A stretch of DNA of 64,000 nt from Anthoceros angustus (GCA_010909165.1 VJWM01000019.1:1054001-1118000); one strand, 5' to 3'. Shown: positions 10,077 to 20,197, numbered from the stretch's first letter. The notes: generated from the letters alone by a model not told the origin. Translations and numbers: made by a program.

Positions 10077-10808
10077 TGCTGCAGCTAGTGTCGATGGAAG
10101 CGACCTTAAGTCGATCTTTGTGAGCAGTGGAGCCGTGGAGTTGATCTAGGATGTCGTCAATCCGCGGCATTTGGTAAACATTTTTGTCTTGTTGCTTTCT
10201 GTTGACCTCGATGAGTCGATCGTCGCCATGCTCCATCGGTTTTGCGACCCGATGCAGTGCCCAAAGGGTGAGACAGAGGGTCTCACAAACCCAGCGGCGA
10301 GAATTCATCCACTTGTCGTTTGATTTCCTCGCTCTCTGCGATGCGCATGGAGGCATATTGGTGGTGTATGTCCGGGTAGGTCGATCACGGTGGTCGGCGC
10401 TTCTCCTAGTGGTAGGTCCGTAGGTGTTTTGAAGATGTCTGAACTCCTTCAACATCTGCGCATGTACTCGGAGCATGTCTTCTACTTCTTGACTTTGGCC
10501 CTAGACTCGGCCGTGCCTCCTGGTGGCATCACTCGTTTGAGTCGGCTATATACATGAAGCCTGGTGGCGGTGCTTTATTCAAAGGCGGGGCAGTAGAGGT
10601 GCTTATGCGGAATGTATTTCTCCCATGCATTACAAGCGAGCTCCTACGGACAAGGTAACTACATTTGTATTCAGTCAATATCTAAGTTGTTGGAATGCGG
10701 TGCCAACGATAATGATGTCATAGGTTCGGCATGTGAGTTTCATGATTTCTGGTATCCACGGGGAAGGTAAGCATGGCTTCTACCCATTGCTCTCGGCTGG
10801 TTTCTCTC

Positions 10809-11000
10809 TCATTGAGTGCGGTGACCACGTATGGTTGTACGACTCACGGATCTTGAGCTGCCGTCCGGTGACCTTGAGATGTAGTGATGACTCGCTCCAC
10901 GAGTCCAACAATCCGTGGCAAGTAGCCCTTCTACTCCCATGAGGAGCTTGATGGGAACATGGTTGTTGCTAGTGAGAGAGTCAGAGTACCTCCATGGCAC
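10809..11000 (-). pseudogene. Aspartic protease domain, element 1, copy B
   Basis: Second copy of the protease segment: HVPIKLLMGVEGLLAT is kept, but the catalytic Asp-Ser-Gly is disrupted (TRGASHHYIS in this frame). It is evidence that the duplication followed assembly of a complete pol region and then decayed. Confidence 0.78.
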
Positions 11001-11161
11001 CTTCTTTGCGGCTAGCTCGGATGGTTCTTCTTCTATCTGTTGAGTGAACCCGTTTTGCGCTCACCGGGTTTCACGGACCGGCCCTCGCAGTCAGCCGAAG
11101 TCGATGAGGGCGCAGAACCGTGCCGGGGGGTGTGAAACACAAGTGCTTGTCCATGTATTGC

Positions 11162-12184
11162 TTACGTCGTCTCTGTCAATACTTTGAACATCACCTTCTT
11201 GTCGGAAGCATGTGCGCTTTGTTCCACTTGGTTGTGTTCAAATACTTGTATTTGTTGACTCGTAATTCCTTGCACTTTCATTGCCTCCACCGGTGGTGGG
11301 GGTTTGGTAGACGTCGCATCTCTGCCGGAGGCCATCGATTTAATTTCTCGACCGCTCTTCGTCAAGGCGTGGCATATCGAGGGTAACGCAATCGGTCGCA
11401 ATAATCTTGAATGGTACCTTGTTGGGAGATAGTCCAAACTCTTGATATAGGTCTTTCCGATGGTTGATGGGTAGAAATTGTTCTAGAAACGTTGTCCGAA
11501 TAGGTCCAAGAGTGGATGGGTTCCTCCATCCCGAGCTCCACCGCGTTCTCTGCCGCCACCATCGGTATGCATACCTCGAGACATGGTGCAAAAGCGATTC
11601 GATGGTCGTCTTCTCACCGATCTGTGTATCTTTCCATCTTATCGATCCAATCATAGACGGCTTGTCGTCCTTCATAGTCCCGCCAAAGGTGGATGTTTTA
11701 ATCTTCCTCTGCAGTCCCGATCCAATCAGCACGGACTTGAATGGGAGTTCACCTTCCTCTCCTCGCTGATAGCTTCTTCTTTACCTCAGACTCCTGGCCA
11801 ACGCATGAGTTGTAACCTTCTTGCCAACGCCTTGATCTCTTGATTATCCTTCTCTCCGTAACAACTCGACCAAAAGCTTCTTCGCTTCATCATCGCCTTG
11901 CCTGCACCGGTCATGAGTGGCGCGGTGTCCGGGTCTTGGCCGTTTTCTTCGTTCTCATTGGACCTTCCGTGTGCGGTGGCGGGTGTGGAGTGTTGTTCAC
12001 CGTCGGGCATGGGTGACATTGGGTGACGGTGGATGGGAAGTGTTGGGGTGAGTTGGCCCCAGCTCAGAGGACACCAATGACGCCCAGCGGGCTCGGTTTT
12101 CCTCGAGTTGGCTTCTACTCGACCGATTTTTCCACCTCTCTCAATTGTTTGCCTTGTGTTTCTAGACTTCCGAGATTTCTTCAC
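11162..12184 (-). pseudogene. Gag region of element 1
   Basis: Minus-strand fragments include YAYRWWRQRT, FLEQFLPINHRKDLYQEFG and TLDMPRLDEE, which match the retrotransposon gag domain. They are followed by KKVMFKVLTE and a degenerate zinc knuckle region (DKHLCFT). The arrangement parallels the well preserved gag of element 2 (59259-60467). Confidence 0.85.
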
Positions 12185-12670
12185 AGGATCGCTCCACGCA
12201 GTGCGTTCGCAGGCGCAACAAGTTGGGTTGCTGCGCCTTCCTGCTCCGGAGACGTCTTCTCACGTCACGCTGTCCATCTCTCTCGATGTAGGATCCGGAT
12301 GCTTCCTCGCGGGCCGCGCGGCGGGTTCGTCGCGTAGTCCACGATCACCGTCCCTCCCGGCATCGCACCCGCAGTGCAAAATCCTAGCTCGCTTGTTTCT
12401 TGCTGTTTGGCCAACAATTTCTCCCTGCGCCTCGACCGGGTCTCTCGCAGTTCGCCCTGATCTGATATTGGAAAGGCGCCTCCATCGGATCGGTCGCGGC
12501 GGCTCTCCTCCGGACCCGGTCACCAATCCCTTCCGCCGCTTCTTCATCGCTCCGCCGGACCCTACGCGATTGACTTCCGAGATTGGAACGCAATCGCTCA
12601 TCATGGATTTCTCCTGGGCCCCTTGAATCCCGCGTCCAGCCGGCCGCCCGCCTCCGGGCATGGATCGTGA

Positions 12671-12685
12671 GAGGCTCTGATACCA
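12671..12685 (-). other. Primer binding site (initiator tRNA-Met type) of element 1
   Basis: The minus strand reads TGGTATCAGAGCCTC, three bases inside the LTR edge at 12689. TGGTATCAGAGC is the standard initiator-methionine tRNA primer site of plant LTR retrotransposons. Confidence 0.92.
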
Positions 12686-12688
12686 AAT

Positions 12689-13004
12689 GTCACAGATCAG
12701 CTCTGTGAGGCTTGAGCCAGGACTCGATTGGAGGAAATTGGCTGCTTGTTCGTTCGGATCTCTCGTACCCATTCGGGCCAAGAACAGCCACGTCCACTGC
12801 CGCGGACGGGCTCAACTAACTATACCCGCGGACGGGTTCAACTAACTATACTGACGGGCTCAACTAACTATGCCCGCATTTATACTGAATTATCCCGGTA
12901 TTTATTCCGGGATAATACCTAAACCGGAATTAACCTAGCTACCTGAACTAGCTGGGGAATGACTGTGTTCACACTTGTGTCGTGGGGTTGTCACGGCTGT
13001 GACA
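12689..13004 (-). repeat. 5' LTR of element 1
   Basis: A 316-bp LTR with perfect inverted ends TGTCACAG and CTGTGACA, flanked outside by TCACC. It contains three short repeats of CGGACGGG(C/T)TCAACTAACTA at about 12800-12875. Identity with 6327-6553 supports the assignment. Confidence 0.92.
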
Positions 13005-13009
13005 TCACC

Positions 13010-14190
13010 AACCTGCAAGTCTTTCCACATCTCATAGATGTCGTGGATTCCGAACCCTCCACAGCTGTATTTCACAGGCACATGAAGCCAAGCAACTTTT
13101 CCAGCAGTAGCAGTGCAACTGTGTGTTGTGCTACTATGTAACTGAAAGTATCTGCTACCAAGTCGCTAGTCTGTGGAAGGTGAAATGGTTACCGACTTGT
13201 GCTCGTTGATTTGTTGCAGTAGAACACTACATACGTTCAGAACCAAGCACCTGACTTGTACTGCACCTTGTACATAGGAGTGCTGCCGGCTGATGAGTTT
13301 TAGGGGCCTAGCACTCTGCGATGTTCTGGCAGTTGCTTCAGCACATGGTGACATTTGTGATAAAGGGTGGTGGTGTCTGTCCGTTATGTCTGGTCAGTGA
13401 TGTCTGTCATCTGTTTGTTAGTTGCCATCCCGCCTGCTGCAGTCGAACTCTGTTGTAATTCCTTCCATTTGGGCAAGCAACCATGGCCAGATGTTTGTCA
13501 ACTTGTGCCCCCGAGTTCCTGGAGTCCTGGACTGTTCAAAGTGTGCCAGTTGCTTCAATTCAGCAACATGTTCGATTCCCACACTTTGTTGAAGCATCGG
13601 CAATGCTTCGGTCTTGGAGCTGCATCTTGGAGCTGAGATAGTCTCCTGTGCAGAACAGGTACGGTAGAAGCCCTGGTTTTGGGGAGATAGCGTATGCTGC
13701 AATTGTGGCAAAAAACTTCATGTTCCCTCGGAGGCTGATGGACATGTTGGTCCCATGAAGCTTGCCGAAGCGACATGAGGCTGTGGTGTAGCAATGCGTT
13801 AGCAGCCTCTGACGATGATCCTGAGGAGGAACCTCTGAGACGGCTACCAGGATTGTTAGGCTAAGCGCGGAGTCCGCGAAGTCGTTTTGCATGCCATTAG
13901 CGAGACAAGAAGATGAGTTGAATCGTGCGCGAGGTAATGACGATCTCGAACCCTATGCAAGCGGTGCAAAGGAAATCACTTCATGTCGGAAGCATCCGCT
14001 GCTGGTTCCAATCTCAGCTGGTTCGGAAGAGTTGCAGTAAAAGCACTCTGAATGTGCCTGCATTGTTCATTGGCCGGTTCAGCCGGAAGGCAGGGTTCTG
14101 TTGTCCCTGTGAGCCGCCCACGCTCGACTGAACTCTGATAGATCTGCAGAGTTCAGTCCCACGAATCTGGGGCAGATCTTTACCCCGCTC
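13010..14190. other. Unassigned sequence beside element 1
   Basis: No gene can be named. Before insertion of element 1, 13010 would have continued directly from 6321. Short coding-like stretches exist, for example minus strand 13030-13105 (KVAWLHVPVKYSCGGFG, ending at a possible donor) and plus strand about 13660-13735 (GEIAYAAIVAKNFMFP). Neither links to further exons with confidence, and both may be decayed exons. Confidence 0.3.
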
Positions 14191-14195
14191 GCCAA

Positions 14196-14375
14196 ATGGT
14201 GCACTGACAAAATGTGGGCTCTGAAAGCTTCAGAAGCTGAAATTGCTGGGAACGAATTAGTTGGTCGACCCCAAACTGCCTCTGCGCGCTTCCGTGGCTC
14301 TGGATCACCGCTACCACAGTGAGTGAAAACAGTGTGGACAGTTGGAGATTCTTCTGGAGCTCTACTCCATGGCAT
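14196..14375 (+). pseudogene. MRS2-like exon 3 fragment (duplicated relic)
   Basis: Aligns with MRS2-like exon 3 (about 2797-2990): AAATGTGGGCTCT, GGGAACGAATTAGTTG, CGACCCCAAACTGC, TTCCGTGGCTCTG and GAGTGAAAACAGTGTGGAC are shared. It lacks about 9 bp (AGTATAATC region) and has lost a base in the segment encoding DELEML, so the frame is broken. The C-terminal exon is missing. Downstream similarity resumes at the microprotein gene, showing that this is the left part of a duplicated MRS2 plus microprotein block. Confidence 0.88.
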
Positions 14376-14788
14376 GCCAAGGTCCGGGGGTCCATCCGCA
14401 TGCCTCCCTATGTTTTCTTCGTCTTCTTCTTGTTCTAATACCGTGACGAGTTGAACACGAGGAACTCAAGGGTTCAACAGGGACGTTTGATCCGGCCGTT
14501 AGGTCTTACGAAATACGATACGTTATAAAGCGGCTCAAGGTGAGCGCGGCAATTCATTGTCCGAGTCTCGTCATCTCGTCAATTTGTTGGCATCCCGCAG
14601 CGCGTCTTTGCCGAGTCTCGCCGGTACAAGTGCTGTCGGGATCCTCAGCTGGTCAAGCTTCTACCAGCAGCAGATGATCTTCCCTCTTGCGTTTCTGCGC
14701 GCCCGAACCGAGATTTATTTGTTTGAGTGCCTTTTGAGAGGATCGACTGGTGTCTGTGTAAGTACTGGCTGTCAGTCAGCCTGAGAAT

Positions 14789-15002
14789 GTGAGTACACTG
14801 ATATCAATGTTTGAATTGGTTAGTCTTTTGGCATCTAAGTTTCTCGAGTCTTTGGTCTTGGAGTGTTTTGAAAACATGCGTGCAGCATTCGATGATGCAC
14901 CAAGCAAATGCATCTTTATTCTGATGTATAGTTCACTTGGTCACTCTCGATCTCTTTCGCGAGGATTTCCTGGTGCTCATCGAGACCTACTCTTGATTAC
15001 AG
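14789..15002 (+). other. Probable 5'-UTR intron of microprotein gene copy 2
   Basis: The donor GTGAGTAC at 14789 follows TGGCTGTCAGTCAGCC, and the acceptor GATTACAG ends at 15002. A 42-bp segment, GTGCTCATCGAGACCTACTC onward, is repeated in tandem around the acceptor (14973-15056). The second copy reads TTACACTG, so only the first keeps an AG acceptor in the same context. Confidence 0.5.
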
Positions 15003-15062
15003 ATTCCTGATACGGTGCTCATCGAGACCTACTCTTGATTACACTGTCCTGATACGGAAGAC

Positions 15063-15221
15063 ATGGCCGGTTCCGATACTGTTTTGGCGGTATTCCTTTC
15101 TGTAGCGGCGAGTGTGATGTTTCTCCTTGCGATGGTGTATGTCATTGAAGCAATTCTATTTGTCATAGCATACTTCCGGGGACGCAGACAAGCTGCACCA
15201 GAAGCTGGCGGAGGGAACTGA
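15063..15221 (+). CDS. 52-residue single-pass membrane microprotein (copy 2)
   Basis: Paralogue of 3952-4101. ATG at 15063 opens 52 codons: MAGSDTVLAVF, a long hydrophobic segment (about 7-37) containing VYVIEAILFVIA, then the tail RGRRQAAPEAGGGN. The tail and IEAIL core match copy 1, while surrounding UTR sequence is more diverged and indel-rich. Preservation of the frame across this divergence suggests selection on the peptide. The locus follows the MRS2 relic as copy 1 follows the MRS2-like gene. The family is not recognised. A membrane-anchored regulator or small subunit is possible but is inference only. Confidence 0.58.
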   Translation: MAGSDTVLAVFLSVAASVMFLLAMVYVIEAILFVIAYFRGRRQAAPEAGGGN

Positions 15222-15479
15222 GAGATCAGTTGCACGAGCAGCTGACGGAGGGAATCCTTTGGGCCAGGCAGACAAGTCTATGATGAATTTCCATGGCTTC
15301 AGGCCGGGATCCGTCCAATTGCCAGTCACGGTGGCCTTGGTGGACCAGCGGAACGATGTCTGAACAACATTATCAATGTTAATCACGGCAGACAGCCGGA
15401 GTGCGGTAATAACTTTTTTTGTACAGAATTCATCTGGATGATACCTTTTATGTACAAACCTTTATGCTGCAACTTTGAA

Positions 15480-16685
15480 TGAAGCAAGACCCTTACCTCT
15501 TCTTCCAGTAGGACTTACGATAAGATTGAACTTTGTGACTTCGGAGTCGATGTATGGAAGACACCTTCGTATGCATCTTTTACGCAATATTTTCGAGTAT
15601 CTTTTTCCTCCACAATAACTTACAAATAAGATGAACTTTTAGCTGTTTCTAGGCTCGATTTTACTTGGTCCCCTTGCATACCATATGTTTCTTAGGCATC
15701 TAAGAAACGTCTTAATTTTCTAGGCGTCTTTGTACAGGACAAATACATATATAAGGCAATCGAAATTTACAAGTAAAACTCATATTTCTCCATCTAACTA
15801 GCAATCCCAATTCTTAAGCAAAAATAGTTTCTATTAACCATATTTTCAAAGGGTCAATGTTCACAAAAATTTTGTTAACCGTAGTTTTCAAAGCCTCAAT
15901 ACTCACAAAATATATTGATAAGATCTTTCTACTTACACAAGATGACTTGTAGTTATTATTATTATAAAATTTACTAGTAATTTACTAAAATTAAATATTG
16001 TATTAAAAATATAGATATAAAAGAATTTACTTAATTTAGCAAGTTTCTAAGTTAAGCTCTTCATTAAGACATTCTTGTTTCTTGATGCATAGTCATGATA
16101 AGAGTATAGTTTTTTTAGAATTATGTGTATTTATATAAATTTTAAATATTGTGGTTGGCACAAGTAATAGAGCAGTTGAAACCAAATTTAAGAACCGATT
16201 TAAGATTTTAATAGTTATTATCCTACAAGTTTTTACAATAACTATTGTGTATTGTGGTGCACGAATGTTCTCCACAATATATAAGAAATCGAATGATTGC
16301 GACAAGAGCAAAGAGATACACTCGCTTTTGAAATTAAGACCCTCTCCCTGAGAGTCTCAATTACGGTCTATGTTTCGAATAACTCTTCTATATCAATGAG
16401 AATCTTACACCATTGCCATGGAAGACTAAGAAACAGAAATTACTTTTAGATCAGCTCGTGCTACAAGTCAAGTGGCTTTCTTTTGAAAATTTTATAGAAT
16501 TTTATGGACTGTTGATTGATTGGGTTTGGGGAGTTAAGGTTTCAAAGTGAGTTAAGATTTCTTATATATGTATGCAGAATATTGAGTTTCTGCAAAGGGT
16601 GAGTACATGTTCCTTACAAGCTCGAGGTAGGAATAAGTACTACTCCTAGCTAACATAGACAATACTCTAGGAGAGGTAATGTCGT
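15480..16685. other. AT-rich intergenic DNA and legumin 3' flank
   Basis: AT-rich spacer between two convergent transcription units. No coding frame with support was found; the short frames near 16093-16351 are composition artefacts. The right edge must contain the 3' UTR of the minus-strand legumin-like gene. Confidence 0.55.
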
Positions 16686-18347
16686 TTAGATGTGAGCTCG
16701 GCGGTGGCCTCGACCACTTCCTGGCAGGATGAGGGCGTCCCTCAGCCGCCTCTCCCTGACTTCTCTGACCTGCTCAACATCCACATTGAAAGCTGCTGCA
16801 TCCACTTCCTCAGGCAGGTTCTTGAGCACCGAAGTTCTACCGGCAAGAGCCTCAACCCAGGGCCTGAAAATACACAAATTGGCATAGTCACACCATAAGT
16901 CCCAGCAGCCGGGTGTCAGAAAGCACAAGCCAGAAAGGAGAAGAGTGTGAAAAGAGCGAGCGTACTGGTCTGTGGTGTGGAAGGCAACCCACTCCAGGCC
17001 CTCGTCTCCGGCCCTGATGCCGTGGGGGTAAAACCGCGGAACTGCGTACGCTTCACCCTCCCTCACTTCCTGGCTCACCAGACGCTCGCCGTTGTTGCCC
17101 ACAATTTCCAGCTCACCGTTGCCTCTCAGGATGTACAGAAACGCATGTCCATTCACATTCCACTGGGGAGCCAGGATAGCATCCTGCGCTTGCCAGCAAC
17201 ATACATCACGATCGATGAGCATCAACCACTGGACGATGTGACCATTCCAGCATGGGATGACAAAGCAATTAAGCCCAGATTCAACGGCAACTTGAAGGTT
17301 GGCGGTGGATGTCTACCCTCTCAAGACGGCCGAAGGTGGCACCCAGGTTGAGGTTCCTCAGGATGGGGAGCTTGAATCTGTTGGCGCTGTTGAAGATTCC
17401 AGCATCGCGAACGCGAACCTCGGGGGAGCCCTCACGAATGTTGTACACGAACTCGCCATTGATGTGCTCGCGGAAGTGGGCTTGGCTCTCTCGCTGTCCG
17501 TCGTCAACTGCGTTCGTGGACTCGGGGATTCTGACCTCCCGCTCTGCGAGCACGATGCCCGCGCCCTGCTGTCGGTTGAGCAAGTCATCCACCAGCTTCT
17601 CATCCACATCCCAAGCATCGGCCAGGAACTCCCTGCGGAATCCGTGCAGAATGCCTCTCTGACCGTGGCCCTCCTCTTCGCCTCCCTGCCGACCTCCACC
17701 GATCAAGAAGAATCCCTGCGCCACATATGTTGTTTCAGTGCGGGCCCGATCGAGAAATGCTCAAGACTGCACTCTCGAATGTGGAATCGCCTTCAAAACC
17801 TTACTCTGTGGCCCTCAGAGTAGGACGCAGATGTCTCCGCAAGGACGAGAATCCGGAGGTCGCTGCTGCCAGAATTATACAACCACGACGCAATACCACG
17901 AGGAACGGCTACAATGTCACCACGCCTCAGGCGCCTCACGTTCGAGGACTCTCCCAGAGCGTAGCCGGTAAGGATTCCAGCGTACCCCTCTCCTGCAAGA
18001 TACAGGATGATCAGAAGAAGCGATTGCGTCACTCAAGGTCCATGCATTGAAATCACAGAGGGCGATGATGGATCCGGAGAAACGGATTTCTCACCTTCCT
18101 CCACGTATGCGATGCGAGGGGAATCGGAGTACTGGGGCAGGACAAGGCCGCGCTGCCTGATGGTGACCCTAGCAGCAGCAACATTGGCATCTCTCAGACT
18201 CCCGATGTTGGTCCAAGCCTCTACTGTGCCTCCATCAGTTCGCAGAACCTCCCGGGGTTCACCCAACTGCAGCTCGGCTCTGTGGGCCACTGCAGCGCAC
18301 ACGAAGGACAAGGCCAAGGCCAGCGCAAGTGCGCATTTCAAAGCCAT
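16686..18347 (-). CDS. 11S legumin-type globulin (two cupin domains), cysteine-free mature chain
   Basis: Five exons on the minus strand: 18347-18095, 17992-17805, 17715-17317, 17183-16966 and 16863-16686. They give 411 residues with all splice phases consistent. Residues 1-23 form a signal peptide (MALKCALALALALSFVCAAV). Cupin 1 holds LPQYSDSPRIAYVEEGEGYA and GDIVAVPRGIASWLYN. Then come REFLADAWDVDE, the processing-type site HINGEF (Asn 233) and RFKLPILRNLNLGA. Cupin 2 holds AILAPQWNVNGHAFLYILRG, VREGEAYAVPRFYPHGI, EGLEWVAFHT and LAGRTSVLKNLPEE. Legumins are hexameric vacuolar reserve proteins cut after Asn by asparaginyl endopeptidase. Odd: the motif usually NG-x-EE..C lacks the Cys, and the mature protein has no Cys at all, so the canonical interchain disulfide cannot form. 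The gene is intact and probably expressed in spores or other storage tissue. Confidence 0.92.
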
Positions 18348-18620
18348 TGCTTCAACAATGAAATGTGAAAACTTCAGAACAGCAGACACGAGTGTTGATT
18401 GAGCTATCGCAGCTCGCAAGGCGCTGCTTTTACGCTGGAGGAAGCGTGATGGATTTGGCAATTGGAGTTCCACTGCAGTTGTCCCGGGGTTCAGTGGCTT
18501 CACCGCATGCATCCCGGTTGCAGCAACTGTTTGTGAATCTCACAGCCTGGAGGCTGACTGGTCCAGTACAAGTTCCGTTCAATTGTAGCTTGCATGTTGC
18601 ACTTGAAACTTGAACGTGGT
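18348..18620 (-). promoter_or_regulatory. Legumin-like gene promoter with RY and ABRE-like motifs
   Basis: Upstream of the ATG at 18347, the minus strand has CATGCA-type RY cores at 18506-18511 (palindromic GCATGC context) and 18591-18596. An ACGTG core, in AACGTG on +, lies at 18614-18618. A TAAAA-rich TATA-like stretch lies near 18428-18435. RY motifs bind B3 factors (ABI3/LEC2/FUS3 type) and ACGTG binds bZIP factors in seed storage promoters. Use of the same code here is inferred, not shown. Confidence 0.5.
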
Positions 18621-18727
18621 ACAGAAGCGGGGCCAGATGCATCCACACATTGGAAAGCATGTCTTTCCTTAACTATGCGGCGGTTGTCCTTCTGAATTGC
18701 ATGTAGCATCAACCGAAGAATCTCTTT

Positions 18728-18810
18728 GCAGGAATTGAGGGAGTTCTTGGCCGATGCCTGGGATGTGGATGAGAGGCAGTGGATGAGCTGCTCAACCTGC
18801 CCAACGCCCT
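18728..18810 (+). pseudogene. Inverted legumin exon fragment
   Basis: On the + strand, after TTTGCAG, the frame gives ELREFLADAWDVDER and then, after a one-base shift, VDELLNLPN. This matches REFLADAWDVDEKLVDDLLN of the neighbouring legumin exon 3 but in the opposite orientation. It is about 80 bp and frameshifted, so it is a relic of an inverted duplicate. Confidence 0.8.
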
Positions 18811-18917
18811 TTAGTGTATCTACATTGATGTGTGTAACTGCAGAAGGTGGGTGTGTGAGGAAGACGTGAAGGAGAAGAGACCAGCAACAGATTCGCTGAA
18901 GCACAAGAGTTGCTCAC

Positions 18918-19310
18918 CTTGCAGCCGTTTCACAAAGCGTTCAGACTCTTTTAGGTTGGTTTCCTCCATGAGCGTGGTGTTGAGGCGCAGGTAGGTGAAC
19001 AGGGATTCAAGGCCTTGGGATCTGCCAGGGCATTAGGGGAGAACTCCTCCACCACTAGCATACTCAGCTCCACACAGGTGAAGTTGAAGGTGGCTTTGTG
19101 CTTGGCTAGCATCTCTGCAACAGGGGCATCCAACATCGTCATCGATGCTGCTGCCACATTCATGGAATGACATCACCACCTATGATCGCAGAGACAAAGC
19201 CAAGCATCATTTTAAAGCTGACCCAAGTCAGACGGGCCTTGCCGTGGGGGAATGAAGTGTACCTGCAATTTGAGCCCCACGTCTGCAACCATGTGAAACG
19301 TGTAGGACAT
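18918..19310 (-). pseudogene. Beta-amylase relic with internal deletion
   Basis: Minus-strand pieces follow beta-amylase (glycoside hydrolase 14) order: FHMVADVGLKLQ, then an 83-bp intron (19262-19180), then VVMSFHECGSSIDDDV, then directly APVAEMLAKHKATFNFTCVE, then ADPKAL, and after a frameshift LFTYLRLNTTLMEETN and ESERFVKRLQG with a donor at 18917. The middle of the barrel, including the catalytic Glu regions, is missing between the second and third pieces. The gene is therefore dead. Kept intron and donor show it came from a genomic copy, not a retrocopy. Confidence 0.85.
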
Positions 19311-20190
19311 GCTCGTATTTGCGCTTGGTGCCTGTGATGACACCAGACTAAACATCGTGAACTGAACAGCATCCTTTCCAACCAGATCCTATAAAAACTT
19401 AGATTCCAAAACTTTTACCCGAAGCTCCAGCACAATCAACCTGTGGTCCACAAGCTTTACCGTCTCTTTCAAGAGGTGGATGAGAATCCGAAGGAGCCGA
19501 GAACAGGGGTGCCATTTTGAAAACCAGAGAGAAAGCCGTAGCTTGCTACGGTGGAAAACTCCACAGCGCGGTGAACGCCAGGAACAGGCAAAGCAGCTTG
19601 GGCGGGTGCAAATGGTAGGGCATACACAGTTTGGGGGTTCCCCCCTGTCCTGCAGGCCGCCCTTGCTGACAGGATAAAAAAAGAAACGAGCAGGTTGAGT
19701 CGTTCTCTCCTCAGCTGGAGTCCTTAAAATGCCAGCAACCGGAGTCTGTGAAAAGCTAGGCTCTGGGGCCTGGCCGCCAGATTGGTGAGCCACAATCTTG
19801 AATGGGGCGGCCAATCATGAGCCCAATCAACAGTGAGGCGCATGGCAAGGGCCCAAGGGCTCTGCAGGAAGCGCAGATCGAAGTCTGGCTCAAGGGATCC
19901 GACGGAAGGTTGGACATCCCACCTCAGCTGGACAACAAGTTTATTTCCTAAGAAAATTTGTGGTACACCGTTTTCTCTTCTCCTGCGATACCCTGTCAGA
20001 TCAGACAGAGTCATCCAATACAAGCCCTTGGACCTCTCAATGGCTTTTAGAGCTGTATCGCAGTTCTAGAGCCTGAAGGGCAGCAGTGATGGTGGCATGG
20101 GGATTAGATGAGGAGACACTGATGCCTGCCCAATGGGGCCCATCAACCTCACGCTGGGGTTTGACAAGGCCCTTGTTGCCTTGGACAAGC
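19311..20190. other. Unassigned spacer before PPR gene
   Basis: Several mid-length frames occur on the minus strand (19389-19814, 19724-20023), but none shows a domain I recognise. It may include remaining beta-amylase flank and the PPR 5' region. Confidence 0.35.
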
Positions 20191-20197
20191 AGGGGGC

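Larger units (their letters stand above)
9152..11001. repeat. Tandem duplication (936-bp offset) inside element 1
   Basis: Copy A 9152-10087 and copy B 10088-about 11001 both begin GTGTCGATGGAAGCGACC and both end AGTACCTCCATGGCAC. Each carries the start of RT and, on the minus strand, a protease segment with HVPIKLLMGVEGLLAT and LDSGASHHYIS. The copies differ by many short indels. Both are in the same orientation. Confidence 0.9.
6327..13004 (-). mobile_element. Ty3/Gypsy LTR retrotransposon 1 (degenerate, minus strand)
   Basis: A 6.7-kb element flanked by an exact 5-bp target duplication TCACC (6322-6326 and 13005-13009). The right LTR (5' LTR in element orientation) runs 12689-13004 and has perfect 8-bp ends, TGTCACAG and CTGTGACA. 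The left LTR starts with the same TGTCACAG at 6327 but has lost its inner end. On the minus strand the order is LTR, primer site, gag, protease, RT, RNase H, integrase, LTR, which is the Ty3/Gypsy order. Every coding domain is frameshifted, so the element is dead. A 936-bp internal tandem duplication covers protease and early RT. After the integrase GPF motif comes a Pro-rich (G-rich on +) tail with no clear chromodomain. Confidence 0.92.

Noticed and set aside
12108-12781. Pairs of 130-170 codon frames on both strands
   Set aside because: They lie in the gag leader of element 1 between primer site and gag; GC-rich, no motif.
16947-17823. Plus-strand frames of 117-174 codons
   Set aside because: Antisense shadows of the legumin-like exons, which have correct splice sites and domains on the minus strand.
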